DNA of 28,431 nucleotides from JANWKA01 sp035533815 (GCA_035533815.1 DATLTB010000147.1:1-28431); one strand, 5' to 3'. Counted from the first letter of the stretch, positions 16,694-25,332 are shown. Notes: generated by a model not told the origin, from the letters alone. A program made the numbers and translations.

Positions 16694-17329
16694 TTAAAAT
16701 AATCCATGTAATTGGGCATCAATCCCAGCGATGATCTTCCCCAGATCCTCTACTTCCTCAGCAAACTTATTTTTGTCTGCATCCACGATCAGTAAGGGAC
16801 CTTCCTTATATTTGGAAATCCAGTTATTATAATATTCATTGAGGCGCTTGAGGTAGTCCAGCCGGATATTTTCTTCATATTCCCTTCCCCTTTTCTGGAT
16901 GTTCCCCACCAGGGTGGGCACGGATGCATTAAGATAAATGAGCAGGTCAGGTGGCCTGACCATGGACCGGAGAGTTTCAAAAAACTGGAAATAATTATCA
17001 AAATCCCGCTTGGTCATCAGTCCCATCTCATGCAGGTTGGGGGCAAATATCCTTGCATCTTCATAAATGGTCCTGTCCTGGATGACGGTCCCGCTGCTTT
17101 TCTGGATTTCCAGCAATTGCTTAAGCCGGTTGTTCAGAAAATAAACCTGGAGGTTGAAAGACCACCTCGGCATGTCATCATAAAAATCATTGAGGTAAGG
17201 ATTATGCTCCACATCCTCGAACTGTGGAGTCCACCGGTAATGTTTGGCCAGTAATTCTGTCAAAGTAGTTTTGCCTGCCCCGATATTACCAGCTATAGCA
17301 ATATGCTTGATCTTACTCATTTTATCCAT
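16694..17329 (-). CDS. Deoxynucleoside kinase (dNK/dGK family)
   Basis: 211 residues. Phosphorylates deoxynucleosides for salvage into dNTP pools; family members in bacteria prefer deoxyadenosine or deoxyguanosine. The P-loop is AGNIGAGKTT (13-22). The catalytic/substrate region shows DRTIYEDARIF, with the DRS/DRT motif of the family, and the LID arginines appear in QKRGREYEENIRLDYL. PPDLLIYLNAS precedes the LID, as expected. MDKM precedes MSKIKHIAIAG; the ATG at 17320 is an alternative start that better matches typical N-termini. It lies 93 bases after trpS on the same strand, so it may share a transcript or have its own promoter. Exact nucleoside preference is not readable. Confidence 0.92.
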   Translation of the reverse strand: MDKMSKIKHIAIAGNIGAGKTTLTELLAKHYRWTPQFEDVEHNPYLNDFYDDMPRWSFNLQVYFLNNRLKQLLEIQKSSGTVIQDRTIYEDARIFAPNLHEMGLMTKRDFDNYFQFFETLRSMVRPPDLLIYLNASVPTLVGNIQKRGREYEENIRLDYLKRLNEYYNNWISKYKEGPLLIVDADKNKFAEEVEDLGKIIAGIDAQLHGLF

Positions 17330-17422
17330 TCCGGGGGTTTAATAACCTGGATCAATATACAAATTCCCGATGGTATCCCCGATTAATCCGGCTTACAGAT
17401 TAATATTTCAGGGAATGACTGG

Positions 17423-18424
17423 TTAATAATAATGTATTCCGATCAGCTCCCGGGCCTGTCTAAGGGTTTTCTGTGCACTGATTTCCGCTTTTTCCGCCCC
17501 TTGCTTCATGATCCGGGCCAGGTAAGGAGTATCCGACTGGATTGACCGGGCTTTTTCCCGGATCGGGGAAATAAAACTAATCATATCCTTAGCCAATTGC
17601 TCCTTCAGGTCCCCATAACGGATATGACATTGATTATATCCCTCTTCAAAATGAGCCACGATTTCTGGCTGGGATACCAGCTTCAAAAGAAGGAAAAGAT
17701 TGTCAATATATCCAGGCTTTTCTGCAAAAGGTGTTTTAGGCCCCTCATCTGTGAGGGCCCTTTTGATTTTGCGGCGGATCTGGTCATCCGGGTCAGAGAG
17801 GTAAATGGTCACCAGCTCATTTTCACTCTTACTCATTTTTCCCTGTCCATCCAGGCTACCGATTTTCACCAAGCCATCTCCGAAATTAAAAGCTTCCGGT
17901 TCGGGGAACAACCATCCATACCTGTTGTTGAATCTGGAGGCAAGGTTCCGGGTCATCTCCAGGTGCTGTTCCTGATCCTTGCCCACCGGGACCTTGACGG
18001 CCTGATGGATCAGGATATCAGCTGCCATCAGCACCGGATAGGTCAGCAGCCCGGCATTGACATTTTCAGGCTGCAGCCGCACCTTTTCCTTGAAAGATGC
18101 TGTTTTTTCGAGTTCCCCCCTGTAGGCGATCATGTTCAGATAAGTATACAATTCCAGGGTCTCCGGCAAATCGCTCTGCGCATATAAGGCCACCTGGTCC
18201 GGATCCAGGCCCGAAGCGATATTCTCTGCCAGGACCCGGTGTACGTTTTCCCGGAGGTTTTCGGGTTTGGGGTGTGTGGTCAGGGAATGGATGTCGGCCA
18301 CAAAAAAATAGCATTCATAGGTCCCCTGCATCCGCACATAATTTCGGATAGCTCCAAAATAATTGCCCAGATGCAGAAAACCCGTTGACCGGATCCCGCT
18401 CACCACTTTTTCCCGGATGATCAT
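17423..18424 (-). CDS. trpS: Tryptophanyl-tRNA synthetase
   Basis: Charges tRNA-Trp in the cytoplasm; class I synthetase. From the ATG at 18424 the protein is 333 residues, close to the 334 of E. coli TrpS. It begins MIIREKVVSGIRSTGFLHLG with the HIGH-type motif HLGN at 18-21; an upstream ATG at 18466 would add 14 residues lacking family similarity. Further motifs are FVADIHSLT, the Trp-binding region YPVLMAADIL, VGKDQEQHLEMTR and the KMSKS loop GQGKMSKSEN (193-202). It is divergent from gatC, with the deoxynucleoside kinase downstream. All motifs are intact. Confidence 0.97.
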   Translation of the reverse strand: MIIREKVVSGIRSTGFLHLGNYFGAIRNYVRMQGTYECYFFVADIHSLTTHPKPENLRENVHRVLAENIASGLDPDQVALYAQSDLPETLELYTYLNMIAYRGELEKTASFKEKVRLQPENVNAGLLTYPVLMAADILIHQAVKVPVGKDQEQHLEMTRNLASRFNNRYGWLFPEPEAFNFGDGLVKIGSLDGQGKMSKSENELVTIYLSDPDDQIRRKIKRALTDEGPKTPFAEKPGYIDNLFLLLKLVSQPEIVAHFEEGYNQCHIRYGDLKEQLAKDMISFISPIREKARSIQSDTPYLARIMKQGAEKAEISAQKTLRQARELIGIHYY

Positions 18425-18574
18425 CGGGCGCAATTTAATAAAATTCATGGGGGAGAAATAACCCATATTCAGTTTGGTGACTCAATTGCCCCAATCTCCC
18501 TTGGCAAACTTGCTTTAATTTTACGTTCAATGACCCGTTTAACCTATTTTTACCCTGGTACAAATTTTAAGAAT

Positions 18575-18582
18575 TAACTTTG
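18575..18582 (+). promoter_or_regulatory. -7 box of the gatC operon
   Basis: TAACTTTG matches TAnnTTTG exactly and ends 17 bases before the gatC ATG, giving a short leader of about a dozen bases. A TTG at the ideal distance is absent. Confidence 0.5.
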
Positions 18583-18599
18583 AAACCTGGTTTGATATT

Positions 18600-18890
18600 A
18601 TGGAAGTAAACAATGCCCTTGTCATTCGCCTCAGTGAGCTGGCCCGGCTGGACTTTGATCCCGAATCCCTGGAAGAAATAAAAAAAGACCTTAGCCAGAT
18701 GATTGCCTTTGTTGATAAATTAAAAGAGCTGGATACGGAGGGAATAGAACCCCTGATCCATATGTCTGGTAATGTAAATATGCTGCGTCCGGACCATGTG
18801 CAGGGTTCGGTTTCCAGAGATGAGGCCCTTAAAAATGCCCCTTCGCATGATCGCGTTTTCTTCAAAGTTCCCCGAGTAATCAAAACTTAA
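18600..18890 (+). CDS. gatC: Asp-tRNA(Asn)/Glu-tRNA(Gln) amidotransferase subunit C
   Basis: 96 residues, the normal length. GatC stabilises the GatCAB complex that amidates misacylated Glu-tRNA(Gln) or Asp-tRNA(Asn). Family features include VIRLSELARLDFDPE at the N-terminus, a helix with DLSQMIAFVDKLKELDTEGI, then the extended tail MLRPDHV and ending FFKVPRVI. gatA and gatB are not in the window, as is common in Bacteroidota where the three genes are dispersed. The ABC ATPase gene begins 2 bases after its stop, so the two are almost certainly co-transcribed. Confidence 0.95.
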   Translation: MEVNNALVIRLSELARLDFDPESLEEIKKDLSQMIAFVDKLKELDTEGIEPLIHMSGNVNMLRPDHVQGSVSRDEALKNAPSHDRVFFKVPRVIKT

Positions 18891-18892
18891 CC

Positions 18893-19600
18893 ATGTCATT
18901 TGTTATCCTGTTAGAAAATATCAATAAAAGTTATTTCCTGGGTAAAAATACACTTCCCGTACTCAAAGGGATCAACCTGGAAATAAATAAAAATGAATTT
19001 GTGGCGCTAATGGGTCCCTCCGGTTCAGGGAAATCTACCCTGATGAATATCCTGGGTTGCCTGGATTCCCCGACCAGTGGAAAATATACTTTGAGTGGCC
19101 ATGATGTCAGCAGGATGGAAGACAATGACCTGGCCAGGGTCCGTAATCAGGAAATCGGTTTTGTTTTCCAGCAGTTTAACCTGATGCCCCGGTTAAATGC
19201 CCTGGAAAATGTGGCGATCCCCCTTATTTATGCCGGAATTGGGAAAAAACGGAGAGAGGAAAAAGCCATGCAAATGTTGGAAAAAGTTGGTCTGGGAGAA
19301 AGGTATAAGCACCGGCCCAACGAACTTTCCGGGGGACAGTGCCAGCGGGTGGCGATTGCCAGGGCCCTGGTCAATAGCCCTTCCTTGATCCTCGCCGATG
19401 AGCCCACCGGTAATCTGGACAGTAAAACTTCCCAAGAGATCATGGATATATTTAAAACTATCCATAGTTCGGGAAATACTGTTGTCCTGGTTACTCATGA
19501 AGAGGACATTGCTGAAAATGCCCGGCGTATTGTCCGCCTGCGGGACGGCCTGATTGAAAGCGATCGTTTGCACTCGGAAGTTTTGGCTGGACAGGCCTGA
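18893..19600 (+). CDS. MacB/LolD-type ABC transporter ATP-binding protein
   Basis: 235 residues, a single nucleotide-binding domain. Walker A GPSGSGKST is at 41-49, the Q-loop is in VFQQFNLMPRLNALENV, the signature LSGGQ is at 145-149, Walker B LILADEP at 165-171 and the switch His in LVTHE. The combination of FQQFNLMP and PTGNLDS is typical of the MacB/LolD/FtsE class that powers mechanotransmission systems (lipoprotein release, macrolide or peptide export) rather than importers. No permease gene is adjacent; the partner must be encoded elsewhere. It is translationally close to gatC (2-base gap) and followed 21 bases later by the cobalamin adenosyltransferase gene. The substrate is unknown. 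Confidence 0.93.
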   Translation: MSFVILLENINKSYFLGKNTLPVLKGINLEINKNEFVALMGPSGSGKSTLMNILGCLDSPTSGKYTLSGHDVSRMEDNDLARVRNQEIGFVFQQFNLMPRLNALENVAIPLIYAGIGKKRREEKAMQMLEKVGLGERYKHRPNELSGGQCQRVAIARALVNSPSLILADEPTGNLDSKTSQEIMDIFKTIHSSGNTVVLVTHEEDIAENARRIVRLRDGLIESDRLHSEVLAGQA

Positions 19601-19621
19601 TCTATTATTTATCCTTTTATT

Positions 19622-20200
19622 ATGGCTTTGAAGATTTATACTCGTACCGGTGACCTGGGTAAAACCTCCCTGATCGGCGGTACCAAGGTGCCCAAAAGCC
19701 ATCCCCGTATCGAAGCCTATGGCAATGTGGATGAATTGAATTCCCATATCGGGCTGGTCAGGGACTATCAATCCGGTCAGGCGATCCGGGATGAATTAAA
19801 TACGATTCAGGACCGGCTCTTCACCATCGGTAGCTCCCTGGCCTGCGATCCCCAGAAAGAAACCAAAATGAGAATACCCGATCTTCGGGAAGAGGATATC
19901 CTGCAGCTGGAAAAGGCGATTGACCGGATGAATGAACAATTACCTGGGCTGACCGCTTTCATCCATCCGGGGGGGCATGTGTCCGTATCCGTATGCCATA
20001 TCGCCAGATGCATTTGCCGAAGGTCGGAGAGAACCTGTGTTCAACTGCTGGAGCAAAGGGAGCCGGTATCCCTATTGGTGATCAAGTACCTCAACAGACT
20101 GAGCGATTACCTGTTCATACTGGCCAGGTGGACTGCCAGGCAGGGAGGAACAACAGAAATCATCTGGAAACCCAGGGAGGAAAACCCTAACCCGATATGA
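19622..20200 (+). CDS. Cob(I)alamin adenosyltransferase, PduO type
   Basis: 192 residues. Transfers adenosyl from ATP to cob(I)alamin, making coenzyme B12 for enzymes such as methylmalonyl-CoA mutase. The N-terminal ATP-binding motif is IYTRTGDLGKTSLIGG; GNVDELNSHIG follows; the C-terminal helical bundle contains the motif region CHIARCICRRSERTC, where family members usually have RxxCRRAER, and NRLSDYLFILAR. Length fits the PduO N-terminal domain alone, as in human MMAB. It closes the gatC-ABC-PduO run and its last 14 bases overlap the convergent LolD-like gene. Identification is secure; it implies the organism uses adenosylcobalamin. Confidence 0.95.
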   Translation: MALKIYTRTGDLGKTSLIGGTKVPKSHPRIEAYGNVDELNSHIGLVRDYQSGQAIRDELNTIQDRLFTIGSSLACDPQKETKMRIPDLREEDILQLEKAIDRMNEQLPGLTAFIHPGGHVSVSVCHIARCICRRSERTCVQLLEQREPVSLLVIKYLNRLSDYLFILARWTARQGGTTEIIWKPREENPNPI

Positions 20201-20846
20201 TCCTGCCATCCCTCATCAACAGCTGCCGGTCGCTCATCCCAGCAAGCATTTCATTATGAGTGACAATCACAAAGGCCTGACCTGAACTATCCCTGAGCTT
20301 CAGAAACAACCGGTGGAGTTCAAGGGCATTAGCAGAATCCAGGTTACCGGTAGGTTCGTCCGCCATGACAATCTTAGGCTGGTTGATGAGCGCCCTGGCT
20401 ACTGCAACCCGCTGTTGTTCACCACCGGAAAGGCTGTCCGGCTTGTGATCCAGCCGGTCCTTCAATCCCAGGGTACTTAAAAGTCCCGCTGCCCGGCTGC
20501 GGATCTCCTTTTTCTTCTGATCTGAAGCTATCAATGCCGGAATACATACATTTTCCAATGCGGTGAATTCGGGAAGTAAGTGGTGAAACTGGAAGATGAA
20601 TCCAATATGCCGGTTACGGTAATAAGCCAGTTTCCTGCCCCTTAAAGCCGTAATTTTTTCTCCATCCAGCCATACCTCCCCCTCTCCGGCGGTATCCAGG
20701 GTACCCAGGATATGTAACAAGGTGCTCTTGCCAGCACCCGATGAACCCAAAATAGATACGATCTCCCGATCCCTGATTTCCAGGTCAACCCCTTTAAGCA
20801 CCTCCAGGTGACCATAAAATTTCCGGAGACCAAAAGCAGATAACAT
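20187..20846 (-). CDS. lolD: LolD-like lipoprotein-release ABC ATPase
   Basis: 219 residues. Probable ATPase of the LolCDE machine that releases lipoproteins from the inner membrane toward the outer membrane. Walker A GSSGAGKS is at 34-41, followed by ILGTLD; FQFHHLLPEFTALENV is the typical LolD Q-loop stretch; the signature LSGGEQQRVAVARAL begins at 139; Walker B IVMADEPTGNLDS and switch His VTHN complete the set. LolC/E-type permeases are not adjacent, which is common in this phylum. A second MacB/LolD-class ATPase lies only a few hundred bases away, so the lolD name is by best resemblance. It is convergent with pduO (14-bp overlap) and divergent from the DUF2795 gene. Confidence 0.87.
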   Translation of the reverse strand: MLSAFGLRKFYGHLEVLKGVDLEIRDREIVSILGSSGAGKSTLLHILGTLDTAGEGEVWLDGEKITALRGRKLAYYRNRHIGFIFQFHHLLPEFTALENVCIPALIASDQKKKEIRSRAAGLLSTLGLKDRLDHKPDSLSGGEQQRVAVARALINQPKIVMADEPTGNLDSANALELHRLFLKLRDSSGQAFVIVTHNEMLAGMSDRQLLMRDGRIISG

Positions 20847-20885
20847 GAATTGATTATGTGAAATTTAAGTAAAAATTGGAAAAGT

Positions 20886-20915
20886 TGGTTTTTTCAAATT
20901 ATATTATACATTTGC
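20886..20915 (+). promoter_or_regulatory. Bacteroidota-type promoter of the DUF2795 gene
   Basis: TTG at 20886-20888 and TACATTTG at 20908-20915 are separated by exactly 19 bases, a full match to TTG-N19-TAnnTTTG. The ATG follows at 20948, giving a leader of roughly 28 bases. Confidence 0.82.
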
Positions 20916-20947
20916 GAAAATTTTAAGCCCCATAAACCTTTCCCCAC

Positions 20948-21169
20948 ATGTATTGGACCCTTGAACTGGCCTCTTACCTTGAAGATGCACCTTGGCCAGC
21001 CACCAAAGATGAACTGATTGATTTTGCGATCCGTTCCGGGGCTCCCATTGAAGTGGTCGAAAACCTGCAGGAATTGGAAGACGAGGGCGAAATTTACGAA
21101 GGGATTGAGGACATATGGCCGGATTATCCTTCACAGGATGATTTCTTTTTCAATGAAGATGAATATTAG
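20948..21169 (+). CDS. DUF2795 small acidic protein
   Basis: 73 residues, soluble, with 22 Asp/Glu against one Lys and one Arg. It begins MYWTLELASYLEDAPWPATK and ends in an acidic aromatic tail (DDFFFNEDEY). The middle reads as a small helical domain (DELIDFAIRSGAP, VVENLQELEDEGE). I recognise it as the DUF2795-type protein common across Bacteroidota, usually strongly conserved; its function is not known. The strong consensus promoter suggests high expression. It is monocistronic, divergent from the LolD-like gene and convergent with fabI 20 bases away. Confidence 0.88.
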   Translation: MYWTLELASYLEDAPWPATKDELIDFAIRSGAPIEVVENLQELEDEGEIYEGIEDIWPDYPSQDDFFFNEDEY

Positions 21170-21189
21170 CTGTTGCATCCTGTACCCTG

Positions 21190-22002
21190 CTATTTTTCCA
21201 TTTGCTCAATCACTGCTGCTGTAACCCCTGTAAAGGAAAATCCACCATCGTGAAAGAGGTTCTGCATGGTCACCATCCTGGTCAGGTCAGAAAATAATGT
21301 CACACAATAACCAGCACATTGATCTGCGGATGCATTCCCCAGTGGACTCATTTTTTCCGCATAACTGATGAACCCGTCAAATCCCTTCACCCCGCTGCCA
21401 GCAGCTGTCCTGGTGGGGGACTGAGATACCGTATTTACCCTGACTTTTCGTTTCATTCCATAATGATACCCAAAACTGCGCGTGATGGATTCCAGCAAAG
21501 CTTTGGCATCTGCCATATCATTATAATCCGGAAAAACACGCTGGGCAGCTATATAGGTAAGGGCCACCACGGAACCCCAATCACTGATCGCATCCAGCTT
21601 ATAGGCAGTCTGCAGCACCCGGTGCAGGGAGATTGCCGATATATCAAATCCCTTTTGCATGAATTCATAATTGCTTTCGGTATAATGAACCCCTTTGCGC
21701 ATATTCACGCTCATGCCCACTGAATGCAGGACAAAGTCCACCTTTCCACTGAAATGATCCATGGATTTGGAAAAAAGCCCCTGAAGGTCTTCCATACTGG
21801 TGACATCTGCCGGTATTACTGGGGCATTTACCTTTGCCGCTAACTTGTTTATTTCTCCCATACGCATGGCAATCGGTGCATTGGTCAGTACGAGCCCAGC
21901 ACCTTCTGAAAAGCATCTTTCGGCTGTTTTCCAGGCAATAGACCGTTCATCCAACGCACCGAATATGATGCCTTTCTTACCTTCCAGGAGTTGATAAGCC
22001 AT
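21190..22002 (-). CDS. fabI: Enoyl-[acyl-carrier-protein] reductase (NADH), FabI type
   Basis: 270 residues. Reduces trans-2-enoyl-ACP in each cycle of fatty-acid elongation. It is a short-chain dehydrogenase fold: N-terminal nucleotide-binding segment GKKGIIFGALDERSIAW, DFVLHSVG near residue 90, and the FabI active site pair Tyr160 and Lys167 (YNDMADAK, Tyr-x6-Lys) preceded by TYIAAQRVFPDY. The region VNTVSQSPTRTAAGSGVKGF is the flexible substrate-binding loop, in which triclosan-type inhibitors bind in other FabI enzymes. Length is close to the usual 260. It is followed by no terminator that I could see; recN lies downstream of its start on the same strand but is separated by 101 bases. Confidence 0.95.
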   Translation of the reverse strand: MAYQLLEGKKGIIFGALDERSIAWKTAERCFSEGAGLVLTNAPIAMRMGEINKLAAKVNAPVIPADVTSMEDLQGLFSKSMDHFSGKVDFVLHSVGMSVNMRKGVHYTESNYEFMQKGFDISAISLHRVLQTAYKLDAISDWGSVVALTYIAAQRVFPDYNDMADAKALLESITRSFGYHYGMKRKVRVNTVSQSPTRTAAGSGVKGFDGFISYAEKMSPLGNASADQCAGYCVTLFSDLTRMVTMQNLFHDGGFSFTGVTAAVIEQMEK

Positions 22003-22103
22003 AAGGGGGGTTATTTAATAAATTGGTAAAAATAATCAGAAAAAATAAACCCGGGTATTAAAACGAAGAGCAGGGAGGAACTCCATTTTTCAGGGTTGGA
22101 TTT

Positions 22104-23756
22104 TTACCCCTGCATCATTTCGCGGGCATTTTCCAGGGCAGCCGCAGTAGGCATCTCCCCGCCCAGCATGCGAGCAATGGCCGATATGCGTTCTTCCCTG
22201 TTCAGTTCCCGGATCCTGGTAACGATCCGGTCACCCAGGACTTCCTTGTATACATAATAATGGACATCCCCCCTGCCTGCTATCTGAGGCTGATGGGTAA
22301 TGCACAGGACCTGGTGATCCCCGGAAAGGTCCTTTAGAATCATCCCCACCTGTCTGGCTGCTTCCCCTGAAATTCCGCTGTCAATTTCATCGAAGATCAG
22401 GGTTGGAAGCGCCAAAGATTTGGCGACCAGGGATTTCACGCAGAGCATCAACCTGCTCAGCTCGCCTCCGGAAGCCACTTTCCTCACTGGAAGGAAATGC
22501 CCGCTGGCGTTGGCATCAAATAAAAACTCGACTTCATCCTGACCGGAATCTCCAGGCTCCCGGGACTGTATACTCACCTTTAGCGTGGCTCCGGGCATCC
22601 CAACCTGTTCAAGCAGGGTATTGACCCGTTCCGCCAGCGGGCCTGACTGAATTAGGCGATCATGGGACAACTTTTCTGCAAAGGAAGAAACCTGTTTACT
22701 GAGTTTCTCCACCACCTGCTGAATATTGATGAGTTGATTATCCAGGGTTTCCGCGGAGTCCAGCTTTTCCTGAAGCTTATCCCGAATGATCAGCAAATCA
22801 GCGGTGGTTTGTACATGATGCTTTTTCAGCAGCCGGTATCCGCCTGCAAGTCGTTCACTGACCTGATTAATCTGAGCGGTATCATATACCACATGGTCAT
22901 TGATCCGGACAATATCTCCGGCAATATCCTGCAGTTCCACGCCAGCTGCCCCCAGCCGCCGGACTAGTTCAGGCAGGTCGGGATGAAAGCCGGAAAGGGG
23001 CTGCAGTGCAGCCTGCATCTGTTTCAGTTGACCGGTTACCGGGGTTTCTCCATCCAGCAATTGAACCTGTATGTTTTCCAGCGCAGTTTTGACTTCTTCG
23101 GCATGAGTTAGCTGCCTGAGCACCGTTTCCAGATCCTCAATCTCCTGGTCCCGGAAAGACAGTTCCTCCAGCTCACTTAAAAGGAACCGGTGGTAATCCA
23201 GTTCCCGTGCTGTATTGGCGATATTGCTTTTTATCCGATCCAGTTCCTTGCTTTGCCATTGCAATTCCCGGAATGCTTCCCGGTATTCCCGCAATAGCCC
23301 ATCATGGTTGCAAAGTGCATCCAGCACTTCAGTCTGGAAGTCCCTCGTACCCAGTTTTCCGGTATCCATTTGCTGATGCAGGTCCACCAGCAGGCTACCC
23401 AGTTCTGCCAGCTGATCCAGATTGACCGGGGTATCGTTAACAAATGCCCTGGATTTGCCTGTACCGCTGATTTCCCGCCGGATGGTGGTGAGGGGCTCCT
23501 GATCCAGACCCTGTTCATCCAGGAACCGGCTGATCCGATCCTCGCCGGAAGTAAAGATCCCTTCAATCACGCATTTTACCGATTTGTCATAAAGTGCATC
23601 CTGATCAGCCCGCTCGCCCAGGATCAGCATAAGGGCACCCAGGAGAATGGATTTACCGGCCCCCGTCTCTCCGGTGATGATATTGAGCTGAGGGGAAAAT
23701 TGTATTTCCAGCCTGTCGATAATGGCATAATTCTGTATGGTCAGTTTCTGCAGCAT
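22104..23756 (-). CDS. recN: DNA repair protein RecN
   Basis: 550 residues, full length compared with E. coli RecN (553). An SMC-like ATPase acting at double-strand breaks. It begins MLQKLTIQNYAIIDRLEIQF, has Walker A GETGAGKS at 29-36, a long coiled-coil middle with repeated Leu/Glu/Gln helices, and the C-terminal ATPase half with VASGGELSRLMLCVKSL (signature), LIFDEIDSGISG (Walker B and D-loop) and LCITHQPQIA (switch His). A consensus -7 box lies 54 bases upstream. Upstream of fabI on the same strand, it may read through into it. All key motifs are intact. Confidence 0.97.
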   Translation of the reverse strand: MLQKLTIQNYAIIDRLEIQFSPQLNIITGETGAGKSILLGALMLILGERADQDALYDKSVKCVIEGIFTSGEDRISRFLDEQGLDQEPLTTIRREISGTGKSRAFVNDTPVNLDQLAELGSLLVDLHQQMDTGKLGTRDFQTEVLDALCNHDGLLREYREAFRELQWQSKELDRIKSNIANTARELDYHRFLLSELEELSFRDQEIEDLETVLRQLTHAEEVKTALENIQVQLLDGETPVTGQLKQMQAALQPLSGFHPDLPELVRRLGAAGVELQDIAGDIVRINDHVVYDTAQINQVSERLAGGYRLLKKHHVQTTADLLIIRDKLQEKLDSAETLDNQLINIQQVVEKLSKQVSSFAEKLSHDRLIQSGPLAERVNTLLEQVGMPGATLKVSIQSREPGDSGQDEVEFLFDANASGHFLPVRKVASGGELSRLMLCVKSLVAKSLALPTLIFDEIDSGISGEAARQVGMILKDLSGDHQVLCITHQPQIAGRGDVHYYVYKEVLGDRIVTRIRELNREERISAIARMLGGEMPTAAALENAREMMQG

Positions 23757-23809
23757 AAAAATTGGATCCTGGCTTCCGGGAATAATATACTTGGGGGGAG
23801 GAAGTCTGT

Positions 23810-23817
23810 CAAAAGTA
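23810..23817 (-). promoter_or_regulatory. -7 box of recN
   Basis: On the minus strand TACTTTTG matches TAnnTTTG exactly, 53 bases before the recN ATG at 23756, in the gap after the TPR gene. The TTG partner is not at the ideal spacing. Confidence 0.5.
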
Positions 23818-23847
23818 ATTAAAAAAGATGGTCATCGGTCAGGTTCA

Positions 23848-25332
23848 TCATTTCCCGATCACGCGATTAATTCCTGCCCGGGCCCGCTGATCAAGGGAAT
23901 TTTTATATTCCTGTTCATTCATCTCCAGGACTTGCCGGTAAAAGGAAAGGGCGAGTGTACTTTTCCCGGCTCTTTCATAAATCTCCCCCAACTCCAAGGC
24001 GGATCTTGCAGCAAAGTATTCCGGCCGGTCACTGCCCATGCGGACCGTGGCTGAATAAAAGGGTATGGCCAGGGATGACTTGCCTTCCAGGTCATAGAGC
24101 CTGGCCATCCGGTAAGCATATTCCAGCTTATCGCCCTGCAGGGAAAAATCCGTCACCTGCACATTTTTCAGCAAATCAGTAGCTCTCTGGAAATATCCTC
24201 CATCGCAGAGCAGCCTCGCCTTCAGCAGGAGGATATTTGGCCACCTGGCCCTGGATTCCCTCAGCGCAGCCTTATCCGCGTCGGTTTCCGCATTACCCCG
24301 CACCCTGATCAGGGCACGGAATTGATTAGCCAATACCAGGTCCCCATTCAGGTATTCGGAACGGCTCAGTTTCAGCAGGGCATCCCGGAGATAAAACTTA
24401 CCCCGGAAGGACCTGATAAACCGGGTCAGGTAAAAATCAGCACTGTCCAATTGCAGCCGGTCGAGTTCAAGGGTCCCGAATTCATCTTCCAGAAAGGGGA
24501 TCGGGAAATAACTGTTGTCCATCCGGAACCCCTTCATTACCCCCAGTCCATATTCTCCTTGCTGCCGGTTGATGGAAAGGTTGGCTACCAGGAAGACGGA
24601 AAGTTCATTTTCCTTTAAATCAAAGTGGTGCTCCCGGATGAACCGGAATACCTCCTGGTGCTTATTTTCAATGAAAAAATCAAGGTAGGCGTAATACAGA
24701 TTGCCTTCAAGCCGGAAAATTTTACCAGCTGTGCTGCTATCCTGGATGAAATTCCTCAGCTCCTTCATGCCACCCCCAATAGTGCCGCTCATTCCCATGA
24801 TTTCAGAAGCCCATTTGTAGGCTCCCGGAAGAGTACCGATGACTGTTTCCATGCCCCCCAGCAGGTAGTGGTCTGGGGCAAAACCGGGGAACCGTTCAGC
24901 ATTTGTCCTGAGCAGAAAATAGGCCTTTCTGAACTCCCAGGCTGCTGTCCAGTTTTCCTGAAATTTAATGCAGATCAGGGCGCGCTGAAAATATCCTGCG
25001 CCCAGACTAAACAGGTACCAGGGGGATTTGGCGTCTCCCTCGCTTTCCAACTGGCGAAGCCGGCGATCGAACTGAACCATCCGCACTTGATACAATGAGG
25101 GGTCTTCTGAAAAAAACATGACGAAAAAATCTGCCTCATTTTCCACCAGGCTGGGGATCAGGTTTCCAGGATGGACTTTCTGCTCCTGAGCGGCCAGTTC
25201 CATGCCACTGTCTATCTTCATTTCCAGGATAAGGTGGTATGCATGCTGGCACAGGCCATTGAAATCATAATAACCGGTACCGGCAAAAGATTTCCTGGCA
25301 GACAGGCAGGTCAGCAATAGGCAGCATAACAA
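23848..25332 (-). CDS. Exported TPR-like helical repeat protein of unknown function
   Basis: About 494 residues if started at the TTG at 25332 (start LLCCLLLTCLSARKSFAG), which gives a compact hydrophobic signal peptide right after the upstream gene's terminator. An ATG at 25467 is in frame but overlaps the zinc-ribbon gene by 64 bases and would place a terminator hairpin inside the coding region. The mature protein is helical: LFSLGAGYFQRALICIKF and YFLLRTNAERFPGFAPDHYL in the N-terminal half, with clear TPR-like units near the C-terminus (YAYRMARLYDLEGKSSLAIP, ARSALELGEIYERAGKSTLA). The family is unnamed to me, though similar exported TPR proteins are common in Bacteroidota. A periplasmic or outer-membrane-facing scaffold is plausible. 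It sits between recN and the zinc-ribbon gene. Confidence 0.75.
   Translation of the reverse strand: MLCCLLLTCLSARKSFAGTGYYDFNGLCQHAYHLILEMKIDSGMELAAQEQKVHPGNLIPSLVENEADFFVMFFSEDPSLYQVRMVQFDRRLRQLESEGDAKSPWYLFSLGAGYFQRALICIKFQENWTAAWEFRKAYFLLRTNAERFPGFAPDHYLLGGMETVIGTLPGAYKWASEIMGMSGTIGGGMKELRNFIQDSSTAGKIFRLEGNLYYAYLDFFIENKHQEVFRFIREHHFDLKENELSVFLVANLSINRQQGEYGLGVMKGFRMDNSYFPIPFLEDEFGTLELDRLQLDSADFYLTRFIRSFRGKFYLRDALLKLSRSEYLNGDLVLANQFRALIRVRGNAETDADKAALRESRARWPNILLLKARLLCDGGYFQRATDLLKNVQVTDFSLQGDKLEYAYRMARLYDLEGKSSLAIPFYSATVRMGSDRPEYFAARSALELGEIYERAGKSTLALSFYRQVLEMNEQEYKNSLDQRARAGINRVIGK

Noticed and set aside
18425..18540. CAAGTTTG on the minus strand as a trpS promoter
   Set aside because: One mismatch in a conserved position and no TTG at acceptable spacing; too weak to annotate.
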